A stretch of 64,000 nucleotides of DNA, from the NCBI GenBank assembly GCA_025403435.1, contig CM046354.1, positions 37,488,459 to 37,552,458 on the forward strand, given 5' to 3'. Shown piece by piece: positions 10,391 to 23,000 of this stretch; the first letter of the stretch is position 1, and each line of letters starts with the position of its first letter. The translations under genes were made by a program, and so were the position numbers. This DNA comes from Artocarpus heterophyllus (taxonomy: Eukaryota; Streptophyta; Magnoliopsida; Rosales; Moraceae). Below the pieces are notes generated by a model, which was not told the origin of the DNA, did not search any database, and was given only the letters and a program-made list of their open reading frames with translations.

Positions 10391-12451
10391 GTGCAGTCGT
10401 CTCCATCTCAGCAGCATCGACCGAGTAATCCAAGACCCAGCAATGTCGGTAGAGGAAAAGGGAAGGCGCCAGTGCAGGTTCATGCAATGGCATCTGGAGG
10501 GTCAGATTCTCAGACTGGAAACGCGGTTGTCGACGGTATGATCTTGGTTTCTAGATCGTTAGCTCGTGTTTTATTCGATACCGGTGCCTCTCATTCTCTC
10601 ATTTCGAGTTCCTTTGTACATGCCTTGGGATTAGAGATAGAAGAGTTTAATGAACCCCTAGTCATAACTTCTCCCTTAGGGCGGGTGTGTGTAAATTGTA
10701 TGTGTAAATCTTGTAAAATAAAGATTGGGGATGAGATTTTGAAAAGTGATTTGATTATACTCCCCATGAGTTCTTATGATGTAATTCTAGGGATGGACTG
10801 GTTGACCAGGTATAGTGCAGTCGTGGACTGCCAACTTAGAAAAGTGACCCTAGTGTCTGATAGGGGGACGGCAATCACTTACCACGGTGGTGGTGATTGG
10901 CTAATGAGTGAGCGTCTCATGAAGTCGTGTCTAGGAGGGCCAAGAAATCTAGGTTGTTGTGCTTTTCTTGCCAACCTGGATTGCGAGCCCTATGTTTCGA
11001 GTAGCAATGTAGCGATTCCGGTGGTTGATGAGTTCGAGGATGTTTTCCCAGACGAGTTGCCAGGATTACCACCGTATCGAGAGATTGAGTTTGGTATCGA
11101 GTTGTTTCCAGGGACATCACCGATTTCTATGGCACCTTATCGGATGGCGCCGGCAGAAATGAAGGAATTGAGGAAGCAACTTCAGGAGCTTGCTGATAAG
11201 GGGTATATTCGAAACAGTACATCTCCGTGGGGAGCACCAGTTTTGTTCGCTAAGAAGCACGATGGGACTCTCAGGTTATGTGTAGATTATCGGCATCTAA
11301 ATCGTGTTACGATGAAGAATAAGTATCCCTTGCCTAGGATTGATGAGTTGTTTGATCAGTTGGGAGGTTCACGGTACTTCTCGAAGATTGATTTGCGTTC
11401 AGGTTATCATCAGCTCAGGATCAGGGAAGAGGATATTCCTAAGACAGCTTTTAGGACTCGGTATGGGCACTTTGAGTTCCTGGTTATGTCTTTTGGGTTG
11501 ACGAATGCTTCGGCAGCTTTCATGGATTTGATGAACAGGATATTCAGGCCGTATTTGGATCAGTTCATGATCGTGTTCATCGATGATATTCTTGTGTATT
11601 TTAGGACTTGGGAGGAGCATGAGCAGCATCTTCGGATCGTGCTTCAGACTCTGCGGGAGCGCCAGTTGTATGCTAAGAGGGAAAAGTGTGAGTTCTGATT
11701 GACTGAGGTCAAGTTTCTGGGTCATGTTATCTCAGAGCATGGTATTTCAGTGGATCCGTCCAAGATTGAGGCTATATTGGAATGGGAACGACCAAGAAAT
11801 GTTGCGGAGATTCGCAGCTTCTTAGGTCTTGCTGGATATTAAAGGAAATTTGTAAAGGATTTTTCGAAGATTGCAGCTCCGTTGACGAGATTGATCAAGA
11901 AAAATGTCAGGTTTGAGTGGAATGAAGATTGTGAGCTTACTTTTTAGGAATTGAAGAACCGGTTGACTTCAGCTCCAGTGTTGATTATTCCTAGCAGTGA
12001 CGAGCCATATGAGGTTTATGCGGATGCTTCAGGGAGCGGACTTGGATTCGTGTTGATGCAGCTTGGGCGTGTGGTTGTGTACGGATCGAGATAGCTACGA
12101 CCTCACAAGCGGAATTATCCTACTCACGATTTAGAGCTTGCGGCAGTGATTTATGCGCTGAAGATTTAGAGGTGTTACTTGTATGGAGCGTCGTTTCAAG
12201 TCTTCTCCGATCACAAGAGTTTGAGGTATCTGTTCACTCAGAGGGATCTCAATCTGAGGCAGCGCAGATGGGTAGAGTACATGGAGTATTATGATTTCGC
12301 GTTGCAGTATCATCCCGGGAAAGCTAATGTGGTCGCGGATGCCCTCAGCAGGAAGTCTTCAGGGATTCTAGCTTGTTTGATTTTTGAGGACTGGAGCAGG
12401 GATGCGACAGTGAGTGAGTATCGGCTACTGTATCGTGAAGACTGCGATTGA
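10391..12451 (+). pseudogene. Gypsy protease, reverse transcriptase and RNase H
   Basis: Continues in the gag frame. The aspartic protease core [14 protein letters not shown] is at about 10574. The reverse transcriptase follows from about 11130, with [23 protein letters not shown] and the catalytic FIDDILVY box near 11576 (two adjacent Asp intact). RNase H starts near 12000 (YADASGSGLGFV) and runs past YPTHDLELAAVIYAL to the connection around 12340. Stops in frame: TGA 11696, TAA 11840, TAG 11945, TAG 12092, TAG 12167, TGA 12449. Most are one transition away from Gln or Trp codons; TAA 11840, at a conserved Tyr position, would need a transversion. Catalytic residues are retained, so decay is by nonsense change rather than by deletion. 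Confidence 0.92.
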
Positions 12452-13918
12452 GTTTCGTTATATCATGTGGAAGCGACTCCAGCTCTTGTTCGGATGGTGA
12501 AGCAAAGTCAGTGGCAGGATCGGCATTTGCAGGGGATTTGATCGCAAATTCAGAACGGGGAGCAGTTCGAGGAATGGAGCGTGCGTGCAGATGGATCGTT
12601 GTACTTTTGGGAGCGTCTTGCAGTTCCAGTTATCGCCGAGGTGACGAAAGCTGTTCTAGATGAAGCTCATAGGTCTCAGTTCGCTATTCATCCGGGGAGC
12701 ACGAAGATGTATCGTGATTTAAAGAGGCAGTATTGGTGGAGAGGCATGAAGAAAGATGTTCAAGAGTATGTGGCCAAGTGTTCGACGTGTCTTCAGGTGA
12801 AAGCCGAGCATCAGAAGCCTGCAGGTCAGCTTCAGCCGCTTCCTATTCCAGGGTGAAAATGGGAGCACGTGACGATGGATTTTCTCACAGGTTTACCGAG
12901 GACGGAGCAGCGGCACGATGCAGTTTGGGTTGTGGTTGACAGGTTGACGAAATCGGTGCATTTCATTTCGTTTAGGTCGACATGTTCTAGGAAGGTTCTC
13001 GGGGAGTTGTATGTGCAGAACATTGTGAGGTTGCATGGAGTTCCTTTGTCCATCACCTATGATCGAGACACCAGGTTTAATGCTAAGTACTGGAGGAGTT
13101 TTCAGGAGGCTTTAGGTACGGATTTGAACTTCAATACAGCGTTTCATCCTAAGACTGATGGGCAGTCTGAGCGGGTTATTCAGGTTCTCGAGGATATGTT
13201 GCGTGCTTGTGCATTGGACTTCGGCGGGAATTGGAAGCAATGTTTGCATTTGGTGAAGTTCGCGTACAACAAAAGTTATTAGGTGAGTATCGGTATGGCA
13301 CCATTTGAGGCGTTGTATGGGCGACCGTGTCGGTCACCTGTGTGTTGGGCCGAGCCGGAAGATAGAGTTATTCTTGGGCCGGATGAGATTCCTGATAGCA
13401 ACGAGAAAGTCGCTGTGATTCGAGATCGGTTGAGGGCAGCTCAGAGTCGGCAGAAGAGCTATGTGGATAGGAGACGTAGACCTTTAGAGTTCGCGGTTGG
13501 AGATTTCGTTCTCTTGAGGGTATCGCCTCGTAAAGGAACTATGCGGTTCGGAGTGAGTGGGAAGCTCGCGCCGAGGTATATTGGGCCGTTCGAGATCACT
13601 CAGCGTGTTTGTGTGGTCGCTTATCGGCTTGATCTTCCGCCCGAACTTTCTCATGTTCACGATGTGTTTCATGTGTCGATGCTTAGGAAGTGTCCGCCTG
13701 AGCAGGGCAAGATAGTTTCGTTCCGCGATGTGCAGGTACAAGAAGATACGACGTACGAAGAAGTGCCGATTCAGATTATCGACCGGAAAGTGATTAGCTT
13801 GCGTTGTCGTGAAATACCGTTGGTAAAAGTCGTGTGGCAGCATCATGGGGTTGATGAAGCCACTTGGGAACTAGAGTCGAGTATGCGGGAGTTGTATCCG
13901 CATTTGTTTTGTTTCTGA
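12452..13918 (+). pseudogene. Gypsy integrase with C-terminal chromodomain
   Basis: Same frame as gag and RT. The HHCC zinc-binding domain is at about 12664-12795 (H...H then CSTCLQ). The catalytic core has Asp in TMDFLTGLP (near 12875), Asp in ITYDRDTRF (near 13057) and Glu in TDGQSERVIQ (near 13168). The GPF/Y-like module (YIGPFEITQRV) is followed by VHDVFHVSMLRK and a chromodomain of about 55 residues with VKVVWQHHGVDEATWE, ending at the TGA at 13916. Chromodomains steer integration toward marked chromatin. Stops in frame: TGA 12539, TGA 12854 (Trp position), TAG 13280 (Gln position). The 3' end lies about 50 bp before the 3' LTR. Confidence 0.92.
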
Positions 13919-13951
13919 AATGAGTTGTAAATTTCGAGGGCGAAATTTCTT

Positions 13952-13966
13952 TTAGGGGTGGAGAGT
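13952..13966 (+). promoter_or_regulatory. Polypurine tract of the gypsy element
   Basis: The purine-rich string TTAGGGGTGGAGAG ends directly before the TG of the 3' LTR, the expected place for the plus-strand primer. Confidence 0.8.
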
Positions 13967-16140
13967 TGTAACGCCCCGAAATTTATTTAATGTTAATGTA
14001 ATATAAATGATGAATTAGTGTGCCATAATTAACGTTTTAACATTTATTTGATTACTTGGTTGGATTCTTAGTTTTGGTTGTTTTGTTAAATTGATGCATT
14101 CAAAGGATTCCTTATTGTTTTAAAATGATGTTTTGAGTTTTAAAACACAACAATTTGTAAAATGTTAAAAATACTCCGTTTTACAAAACCGTGGGCGGCA
14201 CATGGTTTTCGCACAGTAAAACTGCCCACCGATTTTCTCTATTTATTTCCTTCCTCTCTCTCTCTCTCTCCTCACTCTCACGCATCTCCCTCTCTCTCTC
14301 TCTCTCCTCACTCTCACGCATCTCCCTCTCTCTTCTCTCTCTCCCTCGACAGCCTCTCTCTCTCTCTATCTCTCTCAAAATTTTTGAACTCCATTTCGAA
14401 TCCAAGCTTCGGGTTAGCAGGGAGGAAGCTCGGCGACGTGATTCGGCAACCGAGGACGCGGATTGAAGCTTCGATTCGAGGTTAGATTCGAAATTTCTAA
14501 ACTTTTTACAAAATTTTCAATTTGGTGCATTTTTGAAATCTAGGGTTGTTTAAGCTTAGAAAACCGTGGATTTGAGTTAAATGAACTTAGAACAACTAGA
14601 ATCTAAGCTTAGATTGAAGAAAAACAAATCGGATTCAAGATTTTTCATTTTTCCCCTCATTTTCTCATTTTTGGATTTTTGAGGATTTTGAGTTTAAATC
14701 TTGTTTAAATGAGTTCAAACATGTTCTAGTATGTTTTTCTATCAACTATGATTGTTTTTCATGCCTGGGATTTGAGAAAAACAGGTTAGAATCAAGATTT
14801 GAATTTTGGGGATCGAGAAACCCGTGGCTGGGATTTCTGGATTTTCCCAGTTCGGCAGGCCAGAGTGATGATCGGCAGGCCGGTGTTCTTCCGACCGGCA
14901 GGCCGAACCTAGGAAATTGTTCGGCCGACCGAACCTTGCTTCTGGCAGGCCGAACTCTGCAGTTCGGCAGGCCGAAGCAGGGCGTCCGGTAGGCCGACCG
15001 AGGCATGGAAAAATTTGTGATTTTCACCCGTTTTCACTGTTTTGAACCCTGATTTAAATCCCAACCTTATAGAATGATTTTAAAGGTACAAATGGCACAC
15101 TAGGACATCATGAAATGGTTCCGTAACATAGAATGTCTCGAACTAGATATTGATCAACTTAGTTTGTATCTAGGATCGTTCGTGGTTCCGTGGAGCTAAC
15201 GTATAGCGGACCGGGATTACGGTGTGGGACACCGGCACGAGTATTGAGGTAGGACTTCTATCCTATTTCTTTGGTAGCCTGGTTTTGAAATGATTTAGCT
15301 TTGAAAAGGATTTCTATCAAAATGTTTTCAACGGTTGTTTGAAAATGGTTTTATCGGTTATATTTTAATATACCGTGATTACTAAATGAACTTCATAATG
15401 AACGTAATTGACAACACTCGGTAATTGGGTTTTGAATGATAATGATAACAAACACTAAGGCATGATGCCATATCAGAGATCGGGTCGTGTAGCGATCGAC
15501 CTTGGGGGCAGGTCCCAAAACCCAGCTGGGCCACTACGGTGGTGATATCATGGTTTGCCTAGGTAAAGGAAAAATGGTGTTTTCGATTGTACGAGTAGAC
15601 TGTTCTGTGTCAGAACGGCTCTACTCAAATTATGTATTTATTTATTTAAGTTTTCTTTTGAGTGATCCTAACAATGAACTGTTTCTTTAAATTCAATTAT
15701 TTATAAAACATAGTCCTACTGAGCTTTTCGCTCACGTTTTATTGTTTTAAATTTTCCCCCCCTTCTAGGTGGTTTCCCATTTAGGTTTGGAGAGGATTCT
15801 TCGGACCGAACTCAGGAGCAATAGGAGGATTGATTTATATTTTGTATTATTTAAGTCAAGGCATGTAAGACTTAACTTTATTTGTCCTTGAACTGTAATT
15901 GTATTTATGATATTGTCAGTACCATATGTGTGCACCAGTTGTGGGTTGTGGAACCGATACTCGCGGTTTTTATTTAATCTTTATTACTCGTTTAATATTT
16001 ATAAATTCTTTTATAAAATGTGGTGGAAATCTTCTTATTCCCCACTTAATTTAATCCTTAAACTATTGGTTTTAATTAAATTCTCTTTTAATTAATCTAA
16101 ATATTCCGCCACGTCACCTCCCGTACTCCGGGGCGTGACA
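13967..16140 (+). repeat. 3' LTR of the gypsy element
   Basis: Length 2,174 bp, TGTAACGCCCC to GGGCGTGACA, followed by target duplication ACCCA. Compared with the 5' LTR it has a duplicated CT-rich segment containing CTCACTCTCACGCATCTCC (around 14264-14325), and its motif array has seven rather than eight units. Other differences are mainly C/T and G/A changes, for example around 15220 and 15485. Confidence 0.93.
14849..15002. repeat. Seven-unit quasi-palindrome array in the 3' LTR
   Basis: CGG (once TGG) positions are 14853, 14873, 14896, 14922, 14943, 14965 and 14987, spacings 20, 23, 26, 21, 22 and 22 bp. The order is the same as in the 5' LTR except that the first two units are fused into one, consistent with loss of one 21-bp period by slippage or recombination between neighbouring units. 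Confidence 0.8.
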
Positions 16141-17058
16141 ACCCATCAACGGGTAATTAGTAAATATTAGAATAACTCGCAACATGTTATTACAATTTCA
16201 AGTATTATAAGTGGGCCCAGGTACTTAATCATACTAGCCAAAACCACCTAATTACTGGAAGCTGTATTAATACATAGTTACATTCTCAAGCGCAGCTAGT
16301 GAATAATCAGCCGGCAGATTAGCTTCTATTATATACATATATATTAAACATCAGAATATAGCTACCGAAATGACATAAAAAAATCATTAGTGGAAAAGAG
16401 GAGAATTCATCTGTGGGACCACTAACATTGTGTTTATCACCTATTGTCCCATTCTTCTTTGCTAGACTCCAAAAGTTCGCGTTAACAACAAACACTGCCA
16501 TGCTTGAATAGTAAGCTTGCATTGCACAAGTTATAGCTATAATTAAGCTAGAAACATATGAAAAAAAAGAAAAAAAGGGTCTGTTTCCCAATAACATTGA
16601 GAAAACTCCCAGGACCCCTTATTCGGGATATACGAATATGCTCTTCAGCTGAGTCTAAAGATGCTTTGCTTTACTTGAAATCGCCACTGCACTTTCCTCT
16701 TGAAATTAGTTAAATAAAATTCATGTCAAATTACTCCCTCCTTCAAACTCACTTCTAAAGAAATTGTCTATGCATCTACTTTTCTTTTTTGATCACATCC
16801 CTGATTGCTTTCATTTCTCATGTTAGGCCTTCCCGCCATCAAGCTCACCTAAGATACCTATATATATGTGTGTATGTGTCATACACATACGTGTACCTAT
16901 GTTAATATATGTATTCAATAGCAAAAAAGAAAAGAAAAACTATATATAACAAGAATATAGATAATCAAAAAATCTAACAAAAAAAGCCATTGTTTTGTTC
17001 ATGGTTTTTGCAAACCTTGAGAAAAATAATAATAAGGTGTCAGTGAGGAACTAACCAT
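16141..17058. other. Intergenic region and probable promoter/5' UTR of the kinase gene
   Basis: No convincing gene. After the ACCCA duplication the DNA is AT-rich. Near 16855-16915 there is a TA/GT-rich tract (TATATATGTGTG) with a short inverted repeat, TGTATGTGTCATACACATAC. No single TATA box stands out. The 120 bp before the kinase ATG at 17059 are A-rich and could be 5' UTR. Confidence 0.4.
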
Positions 17059-20000
17059 ATGGAGCCGGCGGCAAAAGGCGGTCGTCACAATGTGGTGGTG
17101 ATTCTGGATGCATCTAGAGATGATGGCTTGAAAGCAATCCCAGGGGTCCTGAAAGGGTTTTCGCTTGAATCAGGAGATGACCTTACAATTCTTGCAGTTC
17201 TTCACCAGGTTAATAGTCCTAGTACGTTTTCTTTCGCAGCAGCTGTAAAAAGGCGTAAGAGTTTAAAACTTGTATACGCTCTTTTGTTTTCTATCAGGAA
17301 ATATGATGCTACGGTAAAGTATCTTATATTCTCAACCTGTATATTTGCAAAATGCTGATTTTTTGCTCCCTTTTCTTTGCCTTCAAACATAATCCTCCAG
17401 TGGGATACAAGGTCAATGTGGACTATGGCTCAATGTTTGGGACGAACCAGAGAATTGCCGAGGAAGCACGTGCGGTTAAGGAAAAAGAGTACATGGACAA
17501 AAAGGAGATTATCAGTATTTCAAAGCAATGTCAAATCGAGAAGGTTAGGAAAATTTTGTTGCCCAAACCATATTATCTGGACTGAGAATGATTGATTCCA
17601 GAAGGGTTATCAAACTCTAAAATTATGGTCCTTGTTGAGTTTAATGATGACCAAAATTGAGGTCATTTTACTTAGAATTGGTCAAAATTAAAAAGCTATT
17701 TGCTTTTTAAATAAACAGCGGTTTAGAATTAACTAAACTACTAAATTAAATAAAATACAGAAAAATTAAATATTGCAAAGCGAGAATTCAAAGAGTTGTA
17801 AACAATTATGATAAAAGTGGTTGAAAGATTATTTTCCATCGCTTGAAAATAATTATACAATTAATCACATAATTATTCTCAATTTTCTATTGAAACTACT
17901 AACCGTGGATAACAATAAGCTCTACTATCTTAATCTTTTCTTACAGTATCTAATAAAACAAGCCCTATGCTAAATCTCTTCACGTTAAATAACCTAGAAC
18001 ATACTCTTTAGATTTAACCTAATAGAAGTATTAAGAAAAAAGAAGATAAATTGGTCTAAGTAATAAATACACAAGCTCAGTTTATTTAACTTAGGTTATG
18101 TTCTATAGACAATCATACAAATACTTAATCATAATCAATTATCACAATTTGCTATTAATGATTATAAAAACAAGACAACCACGGATCAAGATTCATTATT
18201 TAGCAATACATAACTCTGAAGACCTATAGAGTTAGTCACCCTAAATAAAACAAGAAAATAATCATGAACAATAATTATAGAAGAACATAAATAATTTCAA
18301 TTTAAAAATTAGAGAATAATTCTAAAAATCAATTCTATAGTCATGTCTAGAGTTTTGAATTCACCACTAATAAAAAATAAAATTAGTCAGACATAATTAA
18401 AACTGAACAACGAAGAAATAAAAACTACTGATATGAGGAGTTCAAGAGAACGAAGGAAAATAAGAAATGGTAATGGTCTTCAAAATCTCTAAGCAGTTGA
18501 TCTTTTTGAAAAATGTAAAGATATGAATTTTTATGTACCTAAGTCCATGTGCTTCACCCTCTTTCCATTTTTTTATCTCAAAACCCTTACAAAATATAAA
18601 AACACAAAAAGCTAAGGAACTAACAAAAAAAATAAAGAAAAATGATTTAAAAAAATATGAAATTAAACACCTATCAGAGAAATACACCTTCAAGTTTTGT
18701 TCTGCTATAAGTTTTGCATCCATATCATGAGATTAGTAATTGTTACTGATATTAGCTGGCAGTTTAATGAAACATAGCATTAGTACCTGCGTCTATAATG
18801 TTACTTCATGACCTATTGTCGCTCATATGGATTTTTTTTAACATGTATAAATAAATAAAAGCTTGATATCACCCGTCAATTCAAAGGCTAACAACAACAA
18901 CATTTGTTCTGCCTTAAATATTTGCATTTAGATTGGTTTCCACGTGATGGTGGTTGCTGGAAAGATGGATGCCATAGACGAAGCTGAAGCATCACAGGCA
19001 ACCTGGCTAATACTTGATAAGTAAGTCAAAACTTCAAATATCTCGTTCCAATACGATGGATAAAGATATATAAAAATGTTTTGTGAGTTTACTACTGCAA
19101 AATTTTTGCATGTGTATTTGGATATATAAAAAAACATAAATAATAAAAAATGACCCTTGTTTCCGAGTGAATCTAATTGAATTCTGAAACTAAAATAATT
19201 GTAAATTTCTTTATAGACCACGAATATTATATGTCAAAGGCCTGCAACTTTCACAGTTATATATGTACCATTGCCTGTATAACAAAAGCTCTTTCTGACA
19301 TCACGACGCAGGGAGATGAAGAGAGACAAGAAATTATTCCTGGAACGGCTTTCGTGTGGCATAGCAAGGTTGAAACGTGACAATTCTATTAAAGATTTAA
19401 GAGGACCAAAAGAAAAAGGAAGCAGCAAACAACCAACTGAAGATTCAAGCAGGCCGAAAGAGAGAGGAGACAGCAAACCACCAACTGAAGGCACTAAACT
19501 GCAGACTGACGGTAGCACCAGAGGCAACGTAACGTACGAGGAAATGATACCAGGAAGCCCAAAAGGAAAGCGATCCCATCATAGAAGTGAGCGTTTCGTT
19601 TGAGATTTTTATCACAACAAAATCGCATGAACACAATACATATCTATTTATAACAAAAATCTACGCATATAAAGACAAGCATTTCAGGTGAACTTTATGA
19701 ACACTAAGTTTGGTCCTATAATCTACTGACACCAAAATTCGGATCCCATAATATGATGTATTGTTTAACGTGTTGAAGAGATAAACCAACAAAGTCTGTT
19801 TTGTGACCAATTTGGATAGTATTTCAAGCTAGTGATTTTATTTTAATAACCAGGCAATATGCTTAGTGCATTTAATCTGGTTCATCAGGTTCTAAAAAGA
19901 GAACAATGGATAAAGAAAATACTGGAAATATAGAAGAACAAAGAGCAGAAAGGAGCAAAAACTATGGCAGGAGCCCAGAGGGACACGAGCAGAATCCCAA

Positions 20001-23000
20001 CAACTGTGACTGGATGGGAGAATGTGAGACTGATGTGGCATTAATTTCTACCTGCACGAAATGTGACAATAGACGGCCGAAGACTGGATGGAAAGGAGAG
20101 TTCAATTATGCAGAGCTCTATGCAGCTACAGGGGGTTTTTCCCATAAGAACTTCCTATCAGAAGGTGGATTTGGTTCTGTGTACAAAGGAGTGCTGAATA
20201 ATGGCCTAAAGATTGCTGTGAAGCAACACAAAAGCGCAAGCTTCCAAGGACAGAAGGAATTCGAAGCTGAAGTTCATTTTCTAAGCAAAGCAAGACATGA
20301 GAATTTGGTCCTGCTTCTGGGAGCATGTTCAGAAGGAAGCAATAGGCTTCTTGTTTATGAATATGTATGCAATGGTTCATTGGACCAACACCTATCAAGT
20401 AAGAGTCAAAAACAAGTTTTTACAAATTTTTGTTTTATTATTCAAAAAAAAAAAAGTTTTTACAAACCTATTATCATTGAAGATCCATTGGAGTCACAGT
20501 ACTGAACACTACTTTAATATGCAGAACACACACGCGAACCCCTATGTTGGAATGCAAGGATGAAAATTGCTACAGGAGCTGCAAAAGGACTGCAATACCT
20601 GCATGAGAACAATATTGTCCACAGAGATATCAGACCAAATAACATCCTCCTAACACATGATCACGACACCTTGGTAACGCTTTCAAATATGATTCCTTTT
20701 TTGCCCTCTGTAAGATCCAATCTTCCCCATGATCTCTCAATGCTTTAAAGATCTAATTAAGTTAGAAAATGCTTTTAAATGATTTGAATTTCGTGATTTA
20801 AGTAATTAGGGCTATGTTTGGTCGCTTGTATTGTATTATACAAGGTGTATTGTATTCTGTTGCATTTTAATAATACAATACAATGTTTGGTGTCATGCTA
20901 CATTATATAAGGGATCGAAATGTAATTTTTCAAAAATTAAGGGGTGAAAATGTAATTTTAAAAAATGGGGATTAGAACATAATTTTATAAAAATTAAGAG
21001 GTTAAAATGTAAATTTTTAAAATTTATGGGCTAAACATTTTATAAAGATTGAGAGCTAAAATATAATTTTTAGAAAATATTCATTTGCATTGTCACCGCT
21101 AAAGTTTTAAAATATTATATGTTCTAGCTTGACCCCGTATTGGTATAATTCCCACCCCGAGTCCCTAACCTTGACATGAACCATGGACTCGGAATAACAT
21201 AATACAATACAGTACATCAAAATGAACCATGATCTATAATACGATATGAATTGTGCTAATTTACCATCTGTATTAGCTTATACAATACAATGGTCATAAA
21301 AACATTATAAGCAATGCTCTAAAACGATCCACCAATACTTGGAGGCACTTGTGGTGTTTAACATAACAACTAATGGAAAGTGGACCCCATCCATGGGCCC
21401 ATACTAGGAGACCTTTCTTTCAACCTTCTATTGGATTATGGTGTTAAACGCTACCGGTGCCTCTTAGCTGTGTTGATTAGCACTAGTCTAACATGCTGAA
21501 TGTCTCAGCTAGGAGACTTTGGACTTGCAAGAACACTGGAGGAAGATCACTCATCAGTAACAGGAGTTGTTGGAACTCTAGGATATTTGGCGCCAGAATA
21601 CGCAGAAAGTGGGAAGGTGTCAACCAAGACAGATGTTTATGCTTTTGGTGTCATTCTACTGCAGCTGATCACGGGACGTGGCACTAATGATAAGTCCCTT
21701 GGAGGGAGAAGTCTTGTGGGATGGGTAAGTGATAAAAACTTTCTAATACCTTGCTCTCTCTATGTACAATATACAAAGGTTGTTGGCTGCGTAATATCCA
21801 TTTCTTTCAGGCAAGACCACTGCTAAGAGATAGGAACTACCCAGATTTAATTGATTCGAGAATAATAGATTCCCACGATGTCCACCAACTCTTTTGGATG
21901 ATCCGACTAGCAGAAAAATGTCTTAGCAAGGACCCCCACAAGAGATTATCCATGGATAAGGTAAATCAAATATTCTGACATAATAATATGCAATTATGTA
22001 TCCAATTGAGCACTGTACCGTTGGATACTTATAATTCTACAAAACAAGCGCAAAACCGCCATTTGTCTCCTCTGCAATTAACTCAATGTTGGTATACCTC
22101 CCAATGTCTAAGCTTTTGGGATAATTAGCCAGTTGACAGATATCCTTTAACCTAATTCTACTAAACTTACAAGAGTTGGATCCACTCTCTCATGAAGCAT
22201 TGGATTCACGTATCTTTTAGCAGCCATCCCAGAGGCTTGTACTGGCTGGTGTTTCTGAGTTGCATAAAAAAGGAAAAATTGCGCAAATTTTAAATTTATC
22301 AACTGTTAAAGTTGCACACGATTCTAACTCCTCAGTCACATATAAGTGAGGACAAGAGCAGAATTGTTACTGGATGATAAGGCATTTACTGACATGTTGA
22401 TTCGCCTTATGGATGCCAGTCAAATAGGGAGAGAAACTGAACTCGTTGATCCTAGGAATATTGTGAATTGCACCAAAAAAAAAAAAAAGAGTAAATTAAA
22501 ACTATTAAAATAGAACTTTATTGATCAAACTCCTCCAAATAAACTTAATGCCTTCAGAGGAATCAAAACCAAAAGCAAATATGATTTGAAAGCAAATTTA
22601 ATTCCAAGTTTGAAAGAAAATCTAAATCTTAAATTAGATAATCCTAATAATGTAATAATCATGATCTTAAAAATCATAAAAATCCTGAACACTTAAAAAT
22701 CTAAATCTTCTTTATCCTCACCCACTATCTGCATCATATAGGATCATTGTCTTGGGGAACTGTTATTTTGACATATATTATAATTGGGTTGCAGGTGGTA
22801 TATGCTCTAAACTACCTCAGAGAATCAGATGCAATCTGTAATATCAAGCTTTCACCTGCACATTCAGATTCATCCCCATGCATTGGCCAAGATTCTCCTG
22901 GCACTAATGTTGAAGATATTGAAGATGATGAGTATGCAAAGTATGACTCGGAAACTACTGAAGTAATTTACGACACCAGGTATCATGATCATACGAGTGG

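Larger units (their letters stand above)
7065..16140 (+). mobile_element. Complete Ty3/gypsy LTR retrotransposon, Tekay-like chromovirus
   Basis: The element is 9,076 bp long and flanked by a perfect target duplication ACCCA (7060-7064 and 16141-16145). Both LTRs begin TGTAACGCCCC and end GGGCGTGACA. The primer-binding site matches initiator tRNA-Met. The internal region (9227-13966) holds gag, protease, reverse transcriptase, RNase H, integrase and a C-terminal chromodomain in one frame, the gypsy order. The chromodomain and the integrase tail (VHDVFHVSMLRK) point to the Tekay lineage. LTRs differ at roughly two to three positions per hundred in the parts I compared by hand, so the insertion is fairly recent. 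Thirteen in-frame stops make it non-autonomous. It lies in the spacer between the organelle-like segment and the kinase gene promoter, about 0.9 kb upstream of the kinase start codon. Confidence 0.95.

Noticed and set aside
14181..14485. Ser/Leu-rich and Arg/Glu-rich open frames
   Set aside because: They are translations of the CT microsatellite in the 3' LTR on either strand.
16319..16597. 92-codon hydrophobic open frame on the minus strand
   Set aside because: AT-rich promoter-side DNA with low-complexity composition and no family resemblance.
18442..18723. Phe/Lys-rich open frame in kinase intron 2
   Set aside because: Typical of A/T-rich intron sequence; no conserved motif.
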